From the NCBI RefSeq assembly GCF_015245355.1, contig NZ_CP063311.1, positions 432,893 through 496,892 of the forward strand: a stretch of DNA of 64,000 nucleotides, in the 5' to 3' direction. The notes under the pieces are model-generated. The model searched no databases. It was not told the DNA's origin and worked only from the letters and a program-made list of their open reading frames with translations. Shown here in pieces: positions 9,635-17,805 of the stretch. Origin of the DNA: Anabaenopsis elenkinii CCIBt3563. GTDB lineage: Bacteria > Cyanobacteriota > Cyanobacteriia > Cyanobacteriales > Nostocaceae. A program made the translations under genes and the position numbers. Position 1 is the first letter of the stretch, and each line of letters starts with the position of its first letter.

Positions 9635-10312
9635 ATGTTGCATCTACCCCCCCACTCGAAAAATTTCTTAATACCCCCATCAACCCGCAGAAAGTTCTTA
9701 TTGCGGTTTACCCTGATCACTGTCTGCGGATGGTTTGTAGCTACCATAGCCAGGATAGCTGTAGAAAACATACTCCTGAGCAATAATCTGACTAATATTG
9801 ATGCTTTCCCCTGGGTAAAAATCCTCTGTAGCATCATATTTGCAGTGATTTTCGCCGCCGATCAAGCCCTTGTCCTAGGTAGCTATATTTCCCCTAAACT
9901 CTGGACTCTAGCCACCACCATCGGTTGGTTGCTCCTTGAGTCCCCCAGCATCAACTGGGTAAAATATTTTTTTCCTCAGTTAACCCTCACAGGAGTTTTG
10001 TCAACAATTCTCTATATTTGCAGCGGCATTTGCCTAGGCCTGTGTCAATGGTTAGTCTTACGACGATATGCCAAATCCCCCTGGGTATGGATTTTTCAGC
10101 CTTCCTTGTGCTTTTTAGCCATCAGTCTTTTTACCTTATTACCACAAAATTTGATCCCCAAAACCCATCATACCCCTATACTGTATTGGAGTGAACAATC
10201 ATTGAAAGCTATCATTCTGGGAGTAATACCAGGATTTTGCTTATGTAGCTTCAAGAAAAACCCCCATTATTCCGCTAAAATTTCTAGTTCATCCTACTTC
10301 AATGATAACTAG
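9635..10312 (+). CDS. Hypothetical multi-pass membrane protein
   Basis: A 225-residue basic protein with about five hydrophobic segments (around residues 25-45, 60-80, 90-105, 115-140, 160-180, 185-205). No recognised catalytic motif is present. It starts at an ATG near 9635 and is followed after a 34-base gap by the oligopeptidase gene in the same direction, so the two may be cotranscribed. Conserved membrane proteins of this kind occur in cyanobacteria without assigned function; I do not recognise a named family. Confidence 0.6.
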   Translation: MLHLPPHSKNFLIPPSTRRKFLLRFTLITVCGWFVATIARIAVENILLSNNLTNIDAFPWVKILCSIIFAVIFAADQALVLGSYISPKLWTLATTIGWLLLESPSINWVKYFFPQLTLTGVLSTILYICSGICLGLCQWLVLRRYAKSPWVWIFQPSLCFLAISLFTLLPQNLIPKTHHTPILYWSEQSLKAIILGVIPGFCLCSFKKNPHYSAKISSSSYFNDN

Positions 10313-10346
10313 CCAGTTGAGATTGACCGAATATAAGTGAAACATT

Positions 10347-12413
10347 ATGAGTAAAGATCGCCTTTTAGACAAAATAGCCACCCCACCCCAGGCCAAAAAA
10401 CGCCCAGAGGTCTTAGAGCTCCATGGCGATCGCCGGATAGATGAATACTTTTGGATGCGTGACCCAGACCACCCAGAACTTATCCCCTACCTGGAAGCAG
10501 AAAACGCCTATACAGCAGCAATGATGCAGCATACCGAGGAGCTACAAAACCAGCTTTACCAGGAAATGCTCTCCCACATCAAAGAAACAGATTTATCAGT
10601 ACCCTCCCTCAAAGATGAATACTATTATTATTCTCGCACAGAAGCCGGTAAATCCTACCCCATCCATTGCCGTAAAAAAGGCAGTTTAGACGCACCAGAG
10701 GAAATCCTCTTAGATGAAAACAAACTAGCAGCGGGTCACGACTTCTTTGATTTAGGTGTATTTGCCATCAGCCCTAATCATCAAATATTAGCTTATTCCT
10801 TTGATACTAACGGCTCCGAGCAATATTTATTGTGTTTTCTCGACTTAAGAACCCATCAACTATATCCAGAAACCATCCCCAAAACCTATTTTTCCTTTGC
10901 TTGGGGTAACGACAATAAAACAGCATTTTACACCCAACTGGATGATGCTAATCGTCCCTACAAACTCCTCAAACACACCCTAGGAAATTGTCCCCAAAAC
11001 GACGTATTAATATATCAAGAAAACGATGATATCTATCATTTACACCTTGAGAAAACCCGCAGCCAATCATATATACTCATGGTGCTACAAAGTAGCATCA
11101 CTACAGAAGTTCACTATTTAGATGCTAATCATCCCTATGATAATTTTCAGATCATTAGCCCCCGGACTACAGGAATAGAATATGATGTAGACCATCACCA
11201 GGATAGCTTTTACATCGTCACCAACGACGCCGCCACTAATTTTAAACTAGTCAAAACACCCGTAGCTAACCCCTCCCCAGAAAATTGGCAAACCATCATC
11301 CCCCACAGAGAAGATGTGCTGTTATTGGGGGTAAGCCTATTTGCCAATCACCTGGTAATTTATGAAAGAAAAGGGGGATTGCAAACTGCAAGAATCCAGA
11401 ACCTCTCTACAGGAGCAGAAAATAACATCATTTTCCCGGAACCCACCTATGAATTTTCCGAAGGTAGTAACCCAGAATTTAATACCAACATCCTCCGATT
11501 TAATTATACTTCCTTAATTACTCCCCAATCTGTTTTTGATTACAACATGGAAACAAACCAGCGGGAATTAAAAAAACAGACCGAAGTTTTGGGAGGATAC
11601 GACCCCAGTAACTATGAAAGTCAATGGCTCATGGCCACCGCCACCGACGGGACAAAAGTCCCCATCTCCATGGTTTACAAACGGGGAATTAACAAAGATG
11701 GTAAAAACCCCTTATTACTCACAGCCTATGGTGCCTATGGTTCCTCATATCCTGCTTCCTTTTCATCCACCAGATTAACACTCTTAGACCGGGGAATGGT
11801 GTTTGCCATTGCTCATATTCGTGGCGGTGAAGAAATGGGGCGTCAGTGGTACGAACAAGGGAAATTTTTACACAAAAAGAACACCTTTACAGACTTTATC
11901 ACCTGTGCCGAGTATTTGATCAGTCAAGGTTGGACTAGCAGCGATCGCCTAGCAATTACCGGGGGTAGTGCGGGGGGTTTATTAATGGGTGCGGTGATCA
12001 ATATGCGTCCTGACCTATTTAAAGTAGTTGTAGCTAACGTCCCCTTTGTCGATGTAGTCACCACAATTTTAGATACTTCCCTACCCCTATCAGCAATGGA
12101 ATGGGAGGAATGGGGAAATCCCAACGACAAAATTTATTATGACTACATGAAATCCTACTCCCCCTATGATAACGTCACCGCCCAAGATTACCCAGACATT
12201 TTAATTACCGCCGGTTTAAATGATTCCCGGGTCAAATATTGGGAACCCGCCAAATGGACAGCCAAACTCCGGGAACTGAAAACAGATAATCATCTGCTCC
12301 TGCTCAAAACCAACATGGATGCGGGACATGGCGGCCCATCTGGACGTTATGAAAGCCTGCGAGAACTAGCTTTTGAAGACGCTTTTATTTTACACCGCTT
12401 GGGTTTAACATAA
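10347..12413 (+). CDS. ptrB: Oligopeptidase B (S9A prolyl oligopeptidase family)
   Basis: A 688-residue serine peptidase. The N-terminal residues (PPQAKKRPEVLELHGDRRIDEYFWMRD) and a beta-propeller of about 70-400 precede an alpha/beta-hydrolase domain. Catalytic residues are visible: Ser541 in TGGSAGG, Asp626 in LNDSRV and His661 in DAGHGGP. Acidic residues in the EEWGNP region fit a preference for cleavage after Lys/Arg, typical of oligopeptidase B, in peptides shorter than about 30 residues. It is cytosolic, with no signal peptide. The gene converges on rsmG with two bases between stop codons. Confidence 0.9.
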   Translation: MSKDRLLDKIATPPQAKKRPEVLELHGDRRIDEYFWMRDPDHPELIPYLEAENAYTAAMMQHTEELQNQLYQEMLSHIKETDLSVPSLKDEYYYYSRTEAGKSYPIHCRKKGSLDAPEEILLDENKLAAGHDFFDLGVFAISPNHQILAYSFDTNGSEQYLLCFLDLRTHQLYPETIPKTYFSFAWGNDNKTAFYTQLDDANRPYKLLKHTLGNCPQNDVLIYQENDDIYHLHLEKTRSQSYILMVLQSSITTEVHYLDANHPYDNFQIISPRTTGIEYDVDHHQDSFYIVTNDAATNFKLVKTPVANPSPENWQTIIPHREDVLLLGVSLFANHLVIYERKGGLQTARIQNLSTGAENNIIFPEPTYEFSEGSNPEFNTNILRFNYTSLITPQSVFDYNMETNQRELKKQTEVLGGYDPSNYESQWLMATATDGTKVPISMVYKRGINKDGKNPLLLTAYGAYGSSYPASFSSTRLTLLDRGMVFAIAHIRGGEEMGRQWYEQGKFLHKKNTFTDFITCAEYLISQGWTSSDRLAITGGSAGGLLMGAVINMRPDLFKVVVANVPFVDVVTTILDTSLPLSAMEWEEWGNPNDKIYYDYMKSYSPYDNVTAQDYPDILITAGLNDSRVKYWEPAKWTAKLRELKTDNHLLLLKTNMDAGHGGPSGRYESLRELAFEDAFILHRLGLT

Positions 12414-12415
12414 AC

Positions 12416-13153
12416 TCAAAGCGGTTTTTGATTGGGGATACCAACACCCCGGGGAAAATCCCCAGGGGTAGTTGCAACCTTCCGTAAATATAGACAATGA
12501 CGAACACTGTTAGTTAAAGGTGTCGTGAACCGCTCAACTAATTCAATTCTCCCACCTAATTGATTCACCGCATTTTGTAAAGCTGTGCTTTCCTCATCTG
12601 TCCAATGACCGCGATAAATTACCGCTAAACCACCCCGTTTAACCAATGGTAGAGTATATTCAGCACAGACAGCAGCACTCCCCACCGCCCGAATTAAAGC
12701 CACATCGTAAGCTTGGCGATGGAGGGGATGATGACCTATTTCCTCCGCCCTCCCCATCACAGTTTTACCCCGGATCAAGCTTAATTTTGTCAACACCTCT
12801 TCAATAAAATTAACCTTCTTCCTAGTTGAATCAACCAAAGTAATCTCACAATTAGGTAGAGCAATACCTACGGGAACACCAGGAAACCCCGCACCCGTAC
12901 CAATATCAATTACCCCAGCACCTTCTAAGAGCGATCGCATAAATCGCCCTTCTGGTGCAACCCCCCGCAGGGCATCCCAAAGATGTTTTTCCCAAAATTC
13001 CTCAGCCGCAGTAATACGAGTTAAGTTGAACTGCCGATTACCTGCCAAAATCAGTTCATACAACCGTTGAAATTCTTGCTCTTGTTGTGGGTTGGGTAGC
13101 CAATTGAGGCTATTTTGCCATATATCTGCCATTGCTGGCAATGAGTTAGTCAT
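12416..13153 (-). CDS. rsmG: 16S rRNA (guanine527-N7)-methyltransferase RsmG
   Basis: A 245-residue SAM-dependent methyltransferase. The SAM-binding motif VIDIGTGAGFPGVPVGIALP sits near residues 96-115, followed by the acidic LVDSTRKKVNFIEEV and RAEEIGHHP. RsmG methylates G527 in the 530 loop of 16S rRNA. Length and motif order are standard. The start overlaps the stop of the upstream ATP-binding protein gene by four bases, so the two are cotranscribed. Confidence 0.93.
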   Translation of the reverse strand: MTNSLPAMADIWQNSLNWLPNPQQEQEFQRLYELILAGNRQFNLTRITAAEEFWEKHLWDALRGVAPEGRFMRSLLEGAGVIDIGTGAGFPGVPVGIALPNCEITLVDSTRKKVNFIEEVLTKLSLIRGKTVMGRAEEIGHHPLHRQAYDVALIRAVGSAAVCAEYTLPLVKRGGLAVIYRGHWTDEESTALQNAVNQLGGRIELVERFTTPLTNSVRHCLYLRKVATTPGDFPRGVGIPNQKPL

Positions 13154-13800
13154 TGATGAAGATTCTTATACCCCTGTGCCGATTGTAATTCACCCTGGTT
13201 CAAAGTCCAACAACGGTCAGCGATCGCCAGCATATCCCCAGGATCATGAGTGACAATCAACAACATCCAAGCCTTTTTCAGTTCGCCCAACAAATTAACC
13301 AATTGCTGACGTATTGACCAATCTAAACCTGCTGTAGGTTCATCCAACAATAATATATGAGGCTGACGAATCAACTGGACAGCCAAAGCCAAACGCCGCT
13401 GCTGTCCACCACTTAAAGCCTGGGGTGCTGCAAACAGGGATAAATCTTCTAACCCCACATCTGTTAATACTTGTTTGACCCGCTCAGAACCTAATTCTGG
13501 ATGTCCTAAACGCAATTCTTCTAAAATCGTACCACCGCAAAAGTGCCGTTCGGGAAACTGAAACACCAACCCAGCTAACCTTTGTAAATCTTCAGGGGTA
13601 AGTTGTTTTTCCCGCCAAAACAGCGACCCCGAAGTTGGTTCAGCCAGTCCAGACAAAATTTCTAGTAAGGTACTCTTACCCGAACCACTCGGACCAATAA
13701 TCATCCCCAGCTGCTGGGGTGCTAATTCTAGATTAATCGATTTGAGAATCGCCGCTGGGCTAGCAGGAGGATGATAACTGAGATTTTTAATATATAGCAT
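13150..13800 (-). CDS. ABC transporter ATP-binding protein, CbiO/EcfA-like
   Basis: A 216-residue ATPase domain with Walker A GPSGSGKST (residues 36-44), Q-loop VFQFPERHF (near 78-86), signature LSGGQQRR (near 131-138), Walker B ILLLDEPTAGLD and switch histidine VTHD. The FQFPERHF Q-loop resembles energy-coupling-factor ATPases (cobalt, nickel or vitamin uptake), but no permease or substrate-binding gene is adjacent, so the partner membrane protein must be elsewhere. It forms a two-gene unit with rsmG. Confidence 0.85.
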   Translation of the reverse strand: MLYIKNLSYHPPASPAAILKSINLELAPQQLGMIIGPSGSGKSTLLEILSGLAEPTSGSLFWREKQLTPEDLQRLAGLVFQFPERHFCGGTILEELRLGHPELGSERVKQVLTDVGLEDLSLFAAPQALSGGQQRRLALAVQLIRQPHILLLDEPTAGLDWSIRQQLVNLLGELKKAWMLLIVTHDPGDMLAIADRCWTLNQGELQSAQGYKNLHQ

Positions 13801-14046
13801 GGATCAAGACTACTACAAAGTTAGGAAATCACGGATTTTTGCATCTTTTTCACCCCAAATCTGATATATTTTCTCATCATTTTCCCATATTTCCCCATTC
13901 AAAAATACTGTAACAATAGGCACTACCCCTAATTAACCCAGTCCAGATTATTATTGCTAAAATATTGGCGTTAAGCAGTAGTTGCAAATTCAGAAACAGA
14001 TTATAGTTGATTTTTCCGTTGTCCACTCTTCTTGTTCAGGGTGACC

Positions 14047-14961
14047 ATGAATAAACGCCTTTCTCAACTCACCAAGCTAGCTCAGACAACCTTCACAGTA
14101 GCGATCGCAGTGAATTTCTGGGTTAATCCCTCCTTAGCTGGGGACCCATTCCGCACCAATCAACCGCGCAACATTGGAGACAAAACAGAAGCAGCTTTTA
14201 ACGCCATTTTCCAACAGGGTGATTATCTAGCCGCCCAAAGTTACCTGCAACAAGCCATCTCCACGGAAGCCAACGAACCTTTAGCCTATGCGATGAAGGC
14301 TTCCTTAGCTTACGCCAATAAGGATTTAGCCCAATTGGAGACTTATAGCCAGAAAACCCTAGAAGCTGGAGAAAAACTTATTGCTACAGACCAGCTACGT
14401 GGAAATATTTACACCGCCGTGGGACATTTCTTTCAAGGAGCAACCATTATTACCCGTGAAGGTACCCTCAAAGGCGCACCACAAGCCTTAACTCGCCTCC
14501 GTCAAGTCTACCAATATTTAGACAGAGCAGAGGCGATCGCCCCTGAAGATCCCGAACTAAATTTACTCAAAGGCTACATGGACTTAATGCTAGCGGTAAA
14601 TTTACCCTTTACCAGTCCTGAAGATGCAATTAATAGATTAAAAGTAAATGCTGGGCCTAAATACCTAGCACATAGAGGTATAGCCGTTGCTTATCGGGAT
14701 TTAAAACAGTATTCTCAGGCTTTAGAATATGTCAACAGCGCTTTAAAACTTACACCTGAACATCCAGAATTGTACTATCTCAAAGCTCAAATCCTCAGAG
14801 AACAGGGACAACAACTTAAAAGTCAGTCAATGATCCAAGAAGCAGTAGTTAACTTCGACAAAGCATTAGCAAAAAGATCCCAACTTCCACCAGATTTAGT
14901 CAGACAAATCGAGCGGGAACGCAATAATACCTTTAATAGCCTGAATAATTTTAATAATTGA
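14047..14961 (+). CDS. Secreted TPR protein (Sll0314-like family)
   Basis: I start at the ATG at 14047, giving about 304 residues; a TTG at 14032 is possible but less likely. The N-terminus KRLSQLTKLAQTTFTVAIAV with ASLAGDP-like processing (PSLAGDP) is a signal peptide. The mature protein is helical with TPR-type repeats, clearest near the C-terminus (YSQALEYVNSALKLTPEHPELYYLKAQ). It resembles the cyanobacterial Sll0314 family of unknown function. It stands alone and is followed by a strong stem-loop. Probably periplasmic or lumenal. Confidence 0.75.
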   Translation: MNKRLSQLTKLAQTTFTVAIAVNFWVNPSLAGDPFRTNQPRNIGDKTEAAFNAIFQQGDYLAAQSYLQQAISTEANEPLAYAMKASLAYANKDLAQLETYSQKTLEAGEKLIATDQLRGNIYTAVGHFFQGATIITREGTLKGAPQALTRLRQVYQYLDRAEAIAPEDPELNLLKGYMDLMLAVNLPFTSPEDAINRLKVNAGPKYLAHRGIAVAYRDLKQYSQALEYVNSALKLTPEHPELYYLKAQILREQGQQLKSQSMIQEAVVNFDKALAKRSQLPPDLVRQIERERNNTFNSLNNFNN

Positions 14962-14968
14962 TTGCCAC

Positions 14969-15007
14969 ACCAGGGAATAGTCATCAATGATTATTCCCCA
15001 GCCTGGT
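14969..15007 (+). terminator. Stem-loop after the TPR gene
   Basis: ACCAGGGAATA (14969-14979) pairs with TATTCCC (14992-14998) and CCTGGT (15002-15007) with a short internal bulge. It starts eight bases after the TPR gene stop and lies before the DUF3531 gene. There is no strong U-run, so it may be a processing or attenuation hairpin instead of a classical intrinsic terminator. Confidence 0.55.
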
Positions 15008-15059
15008 ATGCTGATTTTGAGATTCAATTAATTGAGATATTCCTGAAAATTCCCCCACA

Positions 15060-15512
15060 ATGCAAATTCATTTCCGTGAAATTAACCCTTTTGATGTCTG
15101 GATTTGGTTAAAGTTCACTACAGTGCCATCTGAAGGTGAAAAGCAATACCTAGAAGAAGTTTTCAACTCCTGGTTTTATCTGGGGAAATTAGGCGCATTT
15201 AATGCGGAAAATCTCCAAGTCCAAGAAACAGGACTAGAAATTAGCTATATGGATTATGACTCACAAGGATATGATAAAAGCTTATTGGCACTGATGCACA
15301 ATATGGGCGAGTGTGAGTATCAAGGACAGTGGGCCCGTTGTTGGTTTGACATGGGAACCGCAGATGCGATCGCCCTTGACATTTTAATCAACGCTCTCAA
15401 ACAGTTAAATGAGGAATATGTGACCATAGAAGATTTATACATCGGTGGTGAGAATGAAGATTGGCCCATAGAAGACAGTCATAGCCACGATGAGTTTACG
15501 TATAATAATTAA
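15060..15512 (+). CDS. DUF3531 family protein
   Basis: A 150-residue acidic soluble protein with the start MQIHFREINPFDVWIWLKF and the conserved core ALMHNMGECEYQGQWARCWFDMGTADA. This is the DUF3531 family, found across cyanobacteria and plastid-bearing plants, with unknown function. The frame is intact and the length usual. It is transcribed alone between the TPR gene and the sugar nucleotidyltransferase. Confidence 0.82.
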   Translation: MQIHFREINPFDVWIWLKFTTVPSEGEKQYLEEVFNSWFYLGKLGAFNAENLQVQETGLEISYMDYDSQGYDKSLLALMHNMGECEYQGQWARCWFDMGTADAIALDILINALKQLNEEYVTIEDLYIGGENEDWPIEDSHSHDEFTYNN

Positions 15513-15801
15513 CGATATTTTCGGGAAGTACCAAGATTACCGGAGATGCTGAAATCATCCTAGGTCCGTGAGTATGTCAACACAGCCACCAGATTCCCGA
15601 TCTGGGAAACCAGAACCAAAAAGCAGGGTAAGGTAGTTAGTTAAAATTAAAATCTGTCAGGAGTCCTGTGGTTGTGCTTAAAAGCTTGCAATGACGGGTA
15701 AATGCCTGTTATTCCTGTTGTTAGGACTTACTCATCCCAGACGGATGATTAAGTACCACTGGAGAAAACTAAACTGGCTTGTGTTTGAGGAATAAAACTT
15801 T

Positions 15802-16971
15802 ATGAAAGCGATGATTCTCGCTGCGGGTAAGGGTACCCGTGTGCGTCCCATTACCTATACAATTCCCAAGCCGATGATTCCGATTCTGCAAAAGCCAGTA
15901 ATGGAATTTCTGCTCGAACTTTTGCGCCAACATGGATTTAACCAGATTATGGTCAATGTTAGCCATTTGGCAGAGGAAATTGAGAACTATTTTCGTGATG
16001 GTCAAAGGTTCGGCGTAGAAATCGCCTATTCTTTTGAAGGCAAAATCGATGATGACGGCAAACTGGTGGGAGAAGCTGTTGGTTCCGCCGGCGGGATGCG
16101 GCGTATCCAGGACTTTTCACCTTTTTTTGATGATACCTTTGTCGTCTTGTGTGGTGATGCCCTGATTGACCTAGATTTATCTACAGCTGTGAAGTGGCAT
16201 AAGTCCAGAGGGTCAATTGCCACCATCATCACCAAATCTGTGCCCCTAGAAGAGGTTTCTAGTTACGGTGTGGTAGTCACAGACGAGGATGGTCGAGTGA
16301 GAACTTTCCAAGAAAAACCTTCCCAACAGGAGGCTCTGAGCACCAACATCAACACTGGTATTTATATTTTTGAGCCAGATGTGTTTGATTATATACCTTC
16401 TGGGGTAGAATATGACATCGGTAGCCAATTATTTCCCAAATTAGTAGAAATTGGTGCCCCTTTCTACGCCATTGCCATGGATTTTGAATGGGTAGATATT
16501 GGGAAAGTCCCAGATTATTGGCGGGCAATTAATGGTGTACTCTTAGGCGATATTAAAAATGTGCAAATTCCAGGTAATCAAGTTGCTCCTGGTATTTACA
16601 CTGGTTTAAATGTAGCAGTGAATTGGGACAAGGTGGATATTACTGGCCCAGTTTATATTGGTGGTATGACCAGGATAGAAGATGGTGCAAAAATTATTGG
16701 CCCGGCGATGATAGGCCCCAATTGCTGGATCTGCAGTGGTGCCACGGTAGAAAACAGTGTAATTTTTGAATGGTCGCGATTAGGGCCTGGAGTCAGACTT
16801 GTTGATAAATTAGTGTTTGGACGTTACTGCGTAGATAAAACGGGAAATGCAATAGATGTTCAAGCGGCTGCTTTAGATTGGCTGATTACTGATGCGCGTC
16901 AAACACCACCATCGGAAACACCTTTTGAACGCCAAGCCATTGAGGATTTACTGGGGACGAATGCTATTTAG
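15802..16971 (+). CDS. NDP-sugar pyrophosphorylase (mannose-1-P guanylyltransferase-like)
   Basis: A 389-residue nucleotidyltransferase with left-handed beta-helix C-terminus. The N-terminal signature MILAAGKGTRVRPITY and PKPMIPILQKPVMEF (residues 4-35) is diagnostic; VVLCGDALIDLDLS supplies the metal-binding Asp near residue 115. Hexapeptide-like repeats begin near 260 (VAPGIYTGLNVAVNWDKVDI...GPVYIGGMTRIEDGAKIIGPAMIGPNC). It makes an activated sugar (GDP-mannose or dTDP/UDP-glucose) for polysaccharide. Some cyanobacterial homologues are fused to phosphomannomutase; this one is not. Substrate is uncertain. Confidence 0.85.
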   Translation: MKAMILAAGKGTRVRPITYTIPKPMIPILQKPVMEFLLELLRQHGFNQIMVNVSHLAEEIENYFRDGQRFGVEIAYSFEGKIDDDGKLVGEAVGSAGGMRRIQDFSPFFDDTFVVLCGDALIDLDLSTAVKWHKSRGSIATIITKSVPLEEVSSYGVVVTDEDGRVRTFQEKPSQQEALSTNINTGIYIFEPDVFDYIPSGVEYDIGSQLFPKLVEIGAPFYAIAMDFEWVDIGKVPDYWRAINGVLLGDIKNVQIPGNQVAPGIYTGLNVAVNWDKVDITGPVYIGGMTRIEDGAKIIGPAMIGPNCWICSGATVENSVIFEWSRLGPGVRLVDKLVFGRYCVDKTGNAIDVQAAALDWLITDARQTPPSETPFERQAIEDLLGTNAI

Positions 16972-17048
16972 AACCTAGGGACTGAGGATTGGGGGTTGCT
17001 GATGGGAAAGTTACCATCCTTTCCCCCTGTCCCTGTGCTGTTAAGCTT

Positions 17049-17069
17049 CCCCGGTTTTCTAAACCGGGG
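17049..17069. repeat. Perfect hairpin, CCCCGGTTT stem
   Basis: CCCCGGTTT (17049-17057), loop TCT, AAACCGGGG (17061-17069). It follows the sugar nucleotidyltransferase gene by about 78 bases and lies about 180 bases upstream of a decayed IS200/IS605 transposase. It may be the terminator of the upstream gene or the left-end recognition hairpin of the IS; both fit the position. Confidence 0.6.
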
Positions 17070-17245
17070 ATTTCTGAAGAGTCCATAAACGAACTTTCTT
17101 AGAGGATGTTGTTGATTTATCAGACTTAATAAGAACTTGTTGGCATCCGTACATTGTTCGACCTTCAATGCTTGTTGATTCCAAAAGTATAGTTGAGATA
17201 TGATTTACTTGTCAACAGCAATCACTAAACAACAGGAAGTCCACC

Positions 17246-17636
17246 CTAGAATACAGGACAGGGAATCATTCAAAAGGTAATGCGTTAGTGCATATTGTCT
17301 GGATACCCAAACGACGGAAAAAGGTATTATCTGGAGAGATAGCTAAACGCCTTCGACAGATAATTCATGAATTAGCCAAAGAAAAAGACACCGGACATAC
17401 TTGCTCTTGAAGTTGCCCCAGACCATGTTCATTTATTCGTAGAACATCAACCTGATGTTGCTATAAATCAAGTAGTTAAAGCTTTTAAAGGACGGTCATC
17501 TTGCTTATTAAGACGAGAATTTCCTGAATTACTTAAACTTCCTAGCCTATGGACTAATAGCTATTTTTATTCTACTGCTGGACAAGTTTCAGCAGACGTT
17601 ATCAAAAGATATATCGAAGATCCTCATCACGGATAG
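17246..17636 (+). pseudogene. tnpA: Decayed IS200/IS605 transposase TnpA (frameshifted)
   Basis: In one frame from 17246 the sequence reads LEYRTGNHSKGNALVHIVWI then PKRRKKVLSGEIAKRLRQII, the N-terminus of a Y1 transposase including the HIVW strand, then hits a stop near 17410. Shifting frame near 17390-17400 recovers the rest: ILALEVAPDHVHLFVEHQPD, then VKAFKGRSSCLLRREFPEL and FYSTAGQVSADVIKRYIEDP (catalytic Tyr region) to the stop at 17636. The HUH pair (HVH) is present. No ATG precedes the first segment. One frameshift and lack of a start make it inactive. Confidence 0.85.
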
Positions 17637-17652
17637 ATTTAAGGCAATAAAT

Positions 17653-17710
17653 TCGCCGTTGGCACTTCCTCCACTGTCTAAAGCCAAGTGGCTTCCGTGC
17701 CTTTCGGCGA
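17653..17710. repeat. Long imperfect hairpin at the right end of the IS200-like remnant
   Basis: Nested complementary blocks: TCGCCG (17653-17658) with CGGCGA (17705-17710), GGCAC (17661-17665) with GTGCC (17697-17701), and CCACT (17671-17675) with AGTGG (17687-17691). It begins 16 bases after the tnpA stop. IS200/IS605 elements have subterminal hairpins recognised as single strands by TnpA, and this position fits the right-end hairpin. Confidence 0.65.
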
Positions 17711-17736
17711 TTTTCTTGTGACATATAGCTGAAACT

Positions 17737-17768
17737 GTTCGGTGTGTTCGGTGTGTTCGGTGTGTTCC
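17737..17768. repeat. Short tandem repeat, GTTCGGTGT units
   Basis: Three to four direct copies of a 9-bp unit (GTTCGGTGT) lie between the IS200-like remnant and the 3' end of speA. A related GTTCGGTGTGTTCCC occurs at about 25364 inside a MITE-like element, so the motif is dispersed. Confidence 0.7.
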
Positions 17769-17805
17769 CTACCCCCACGAAAAGACTTTCTGTTGCAAAC
17801 CCTAT

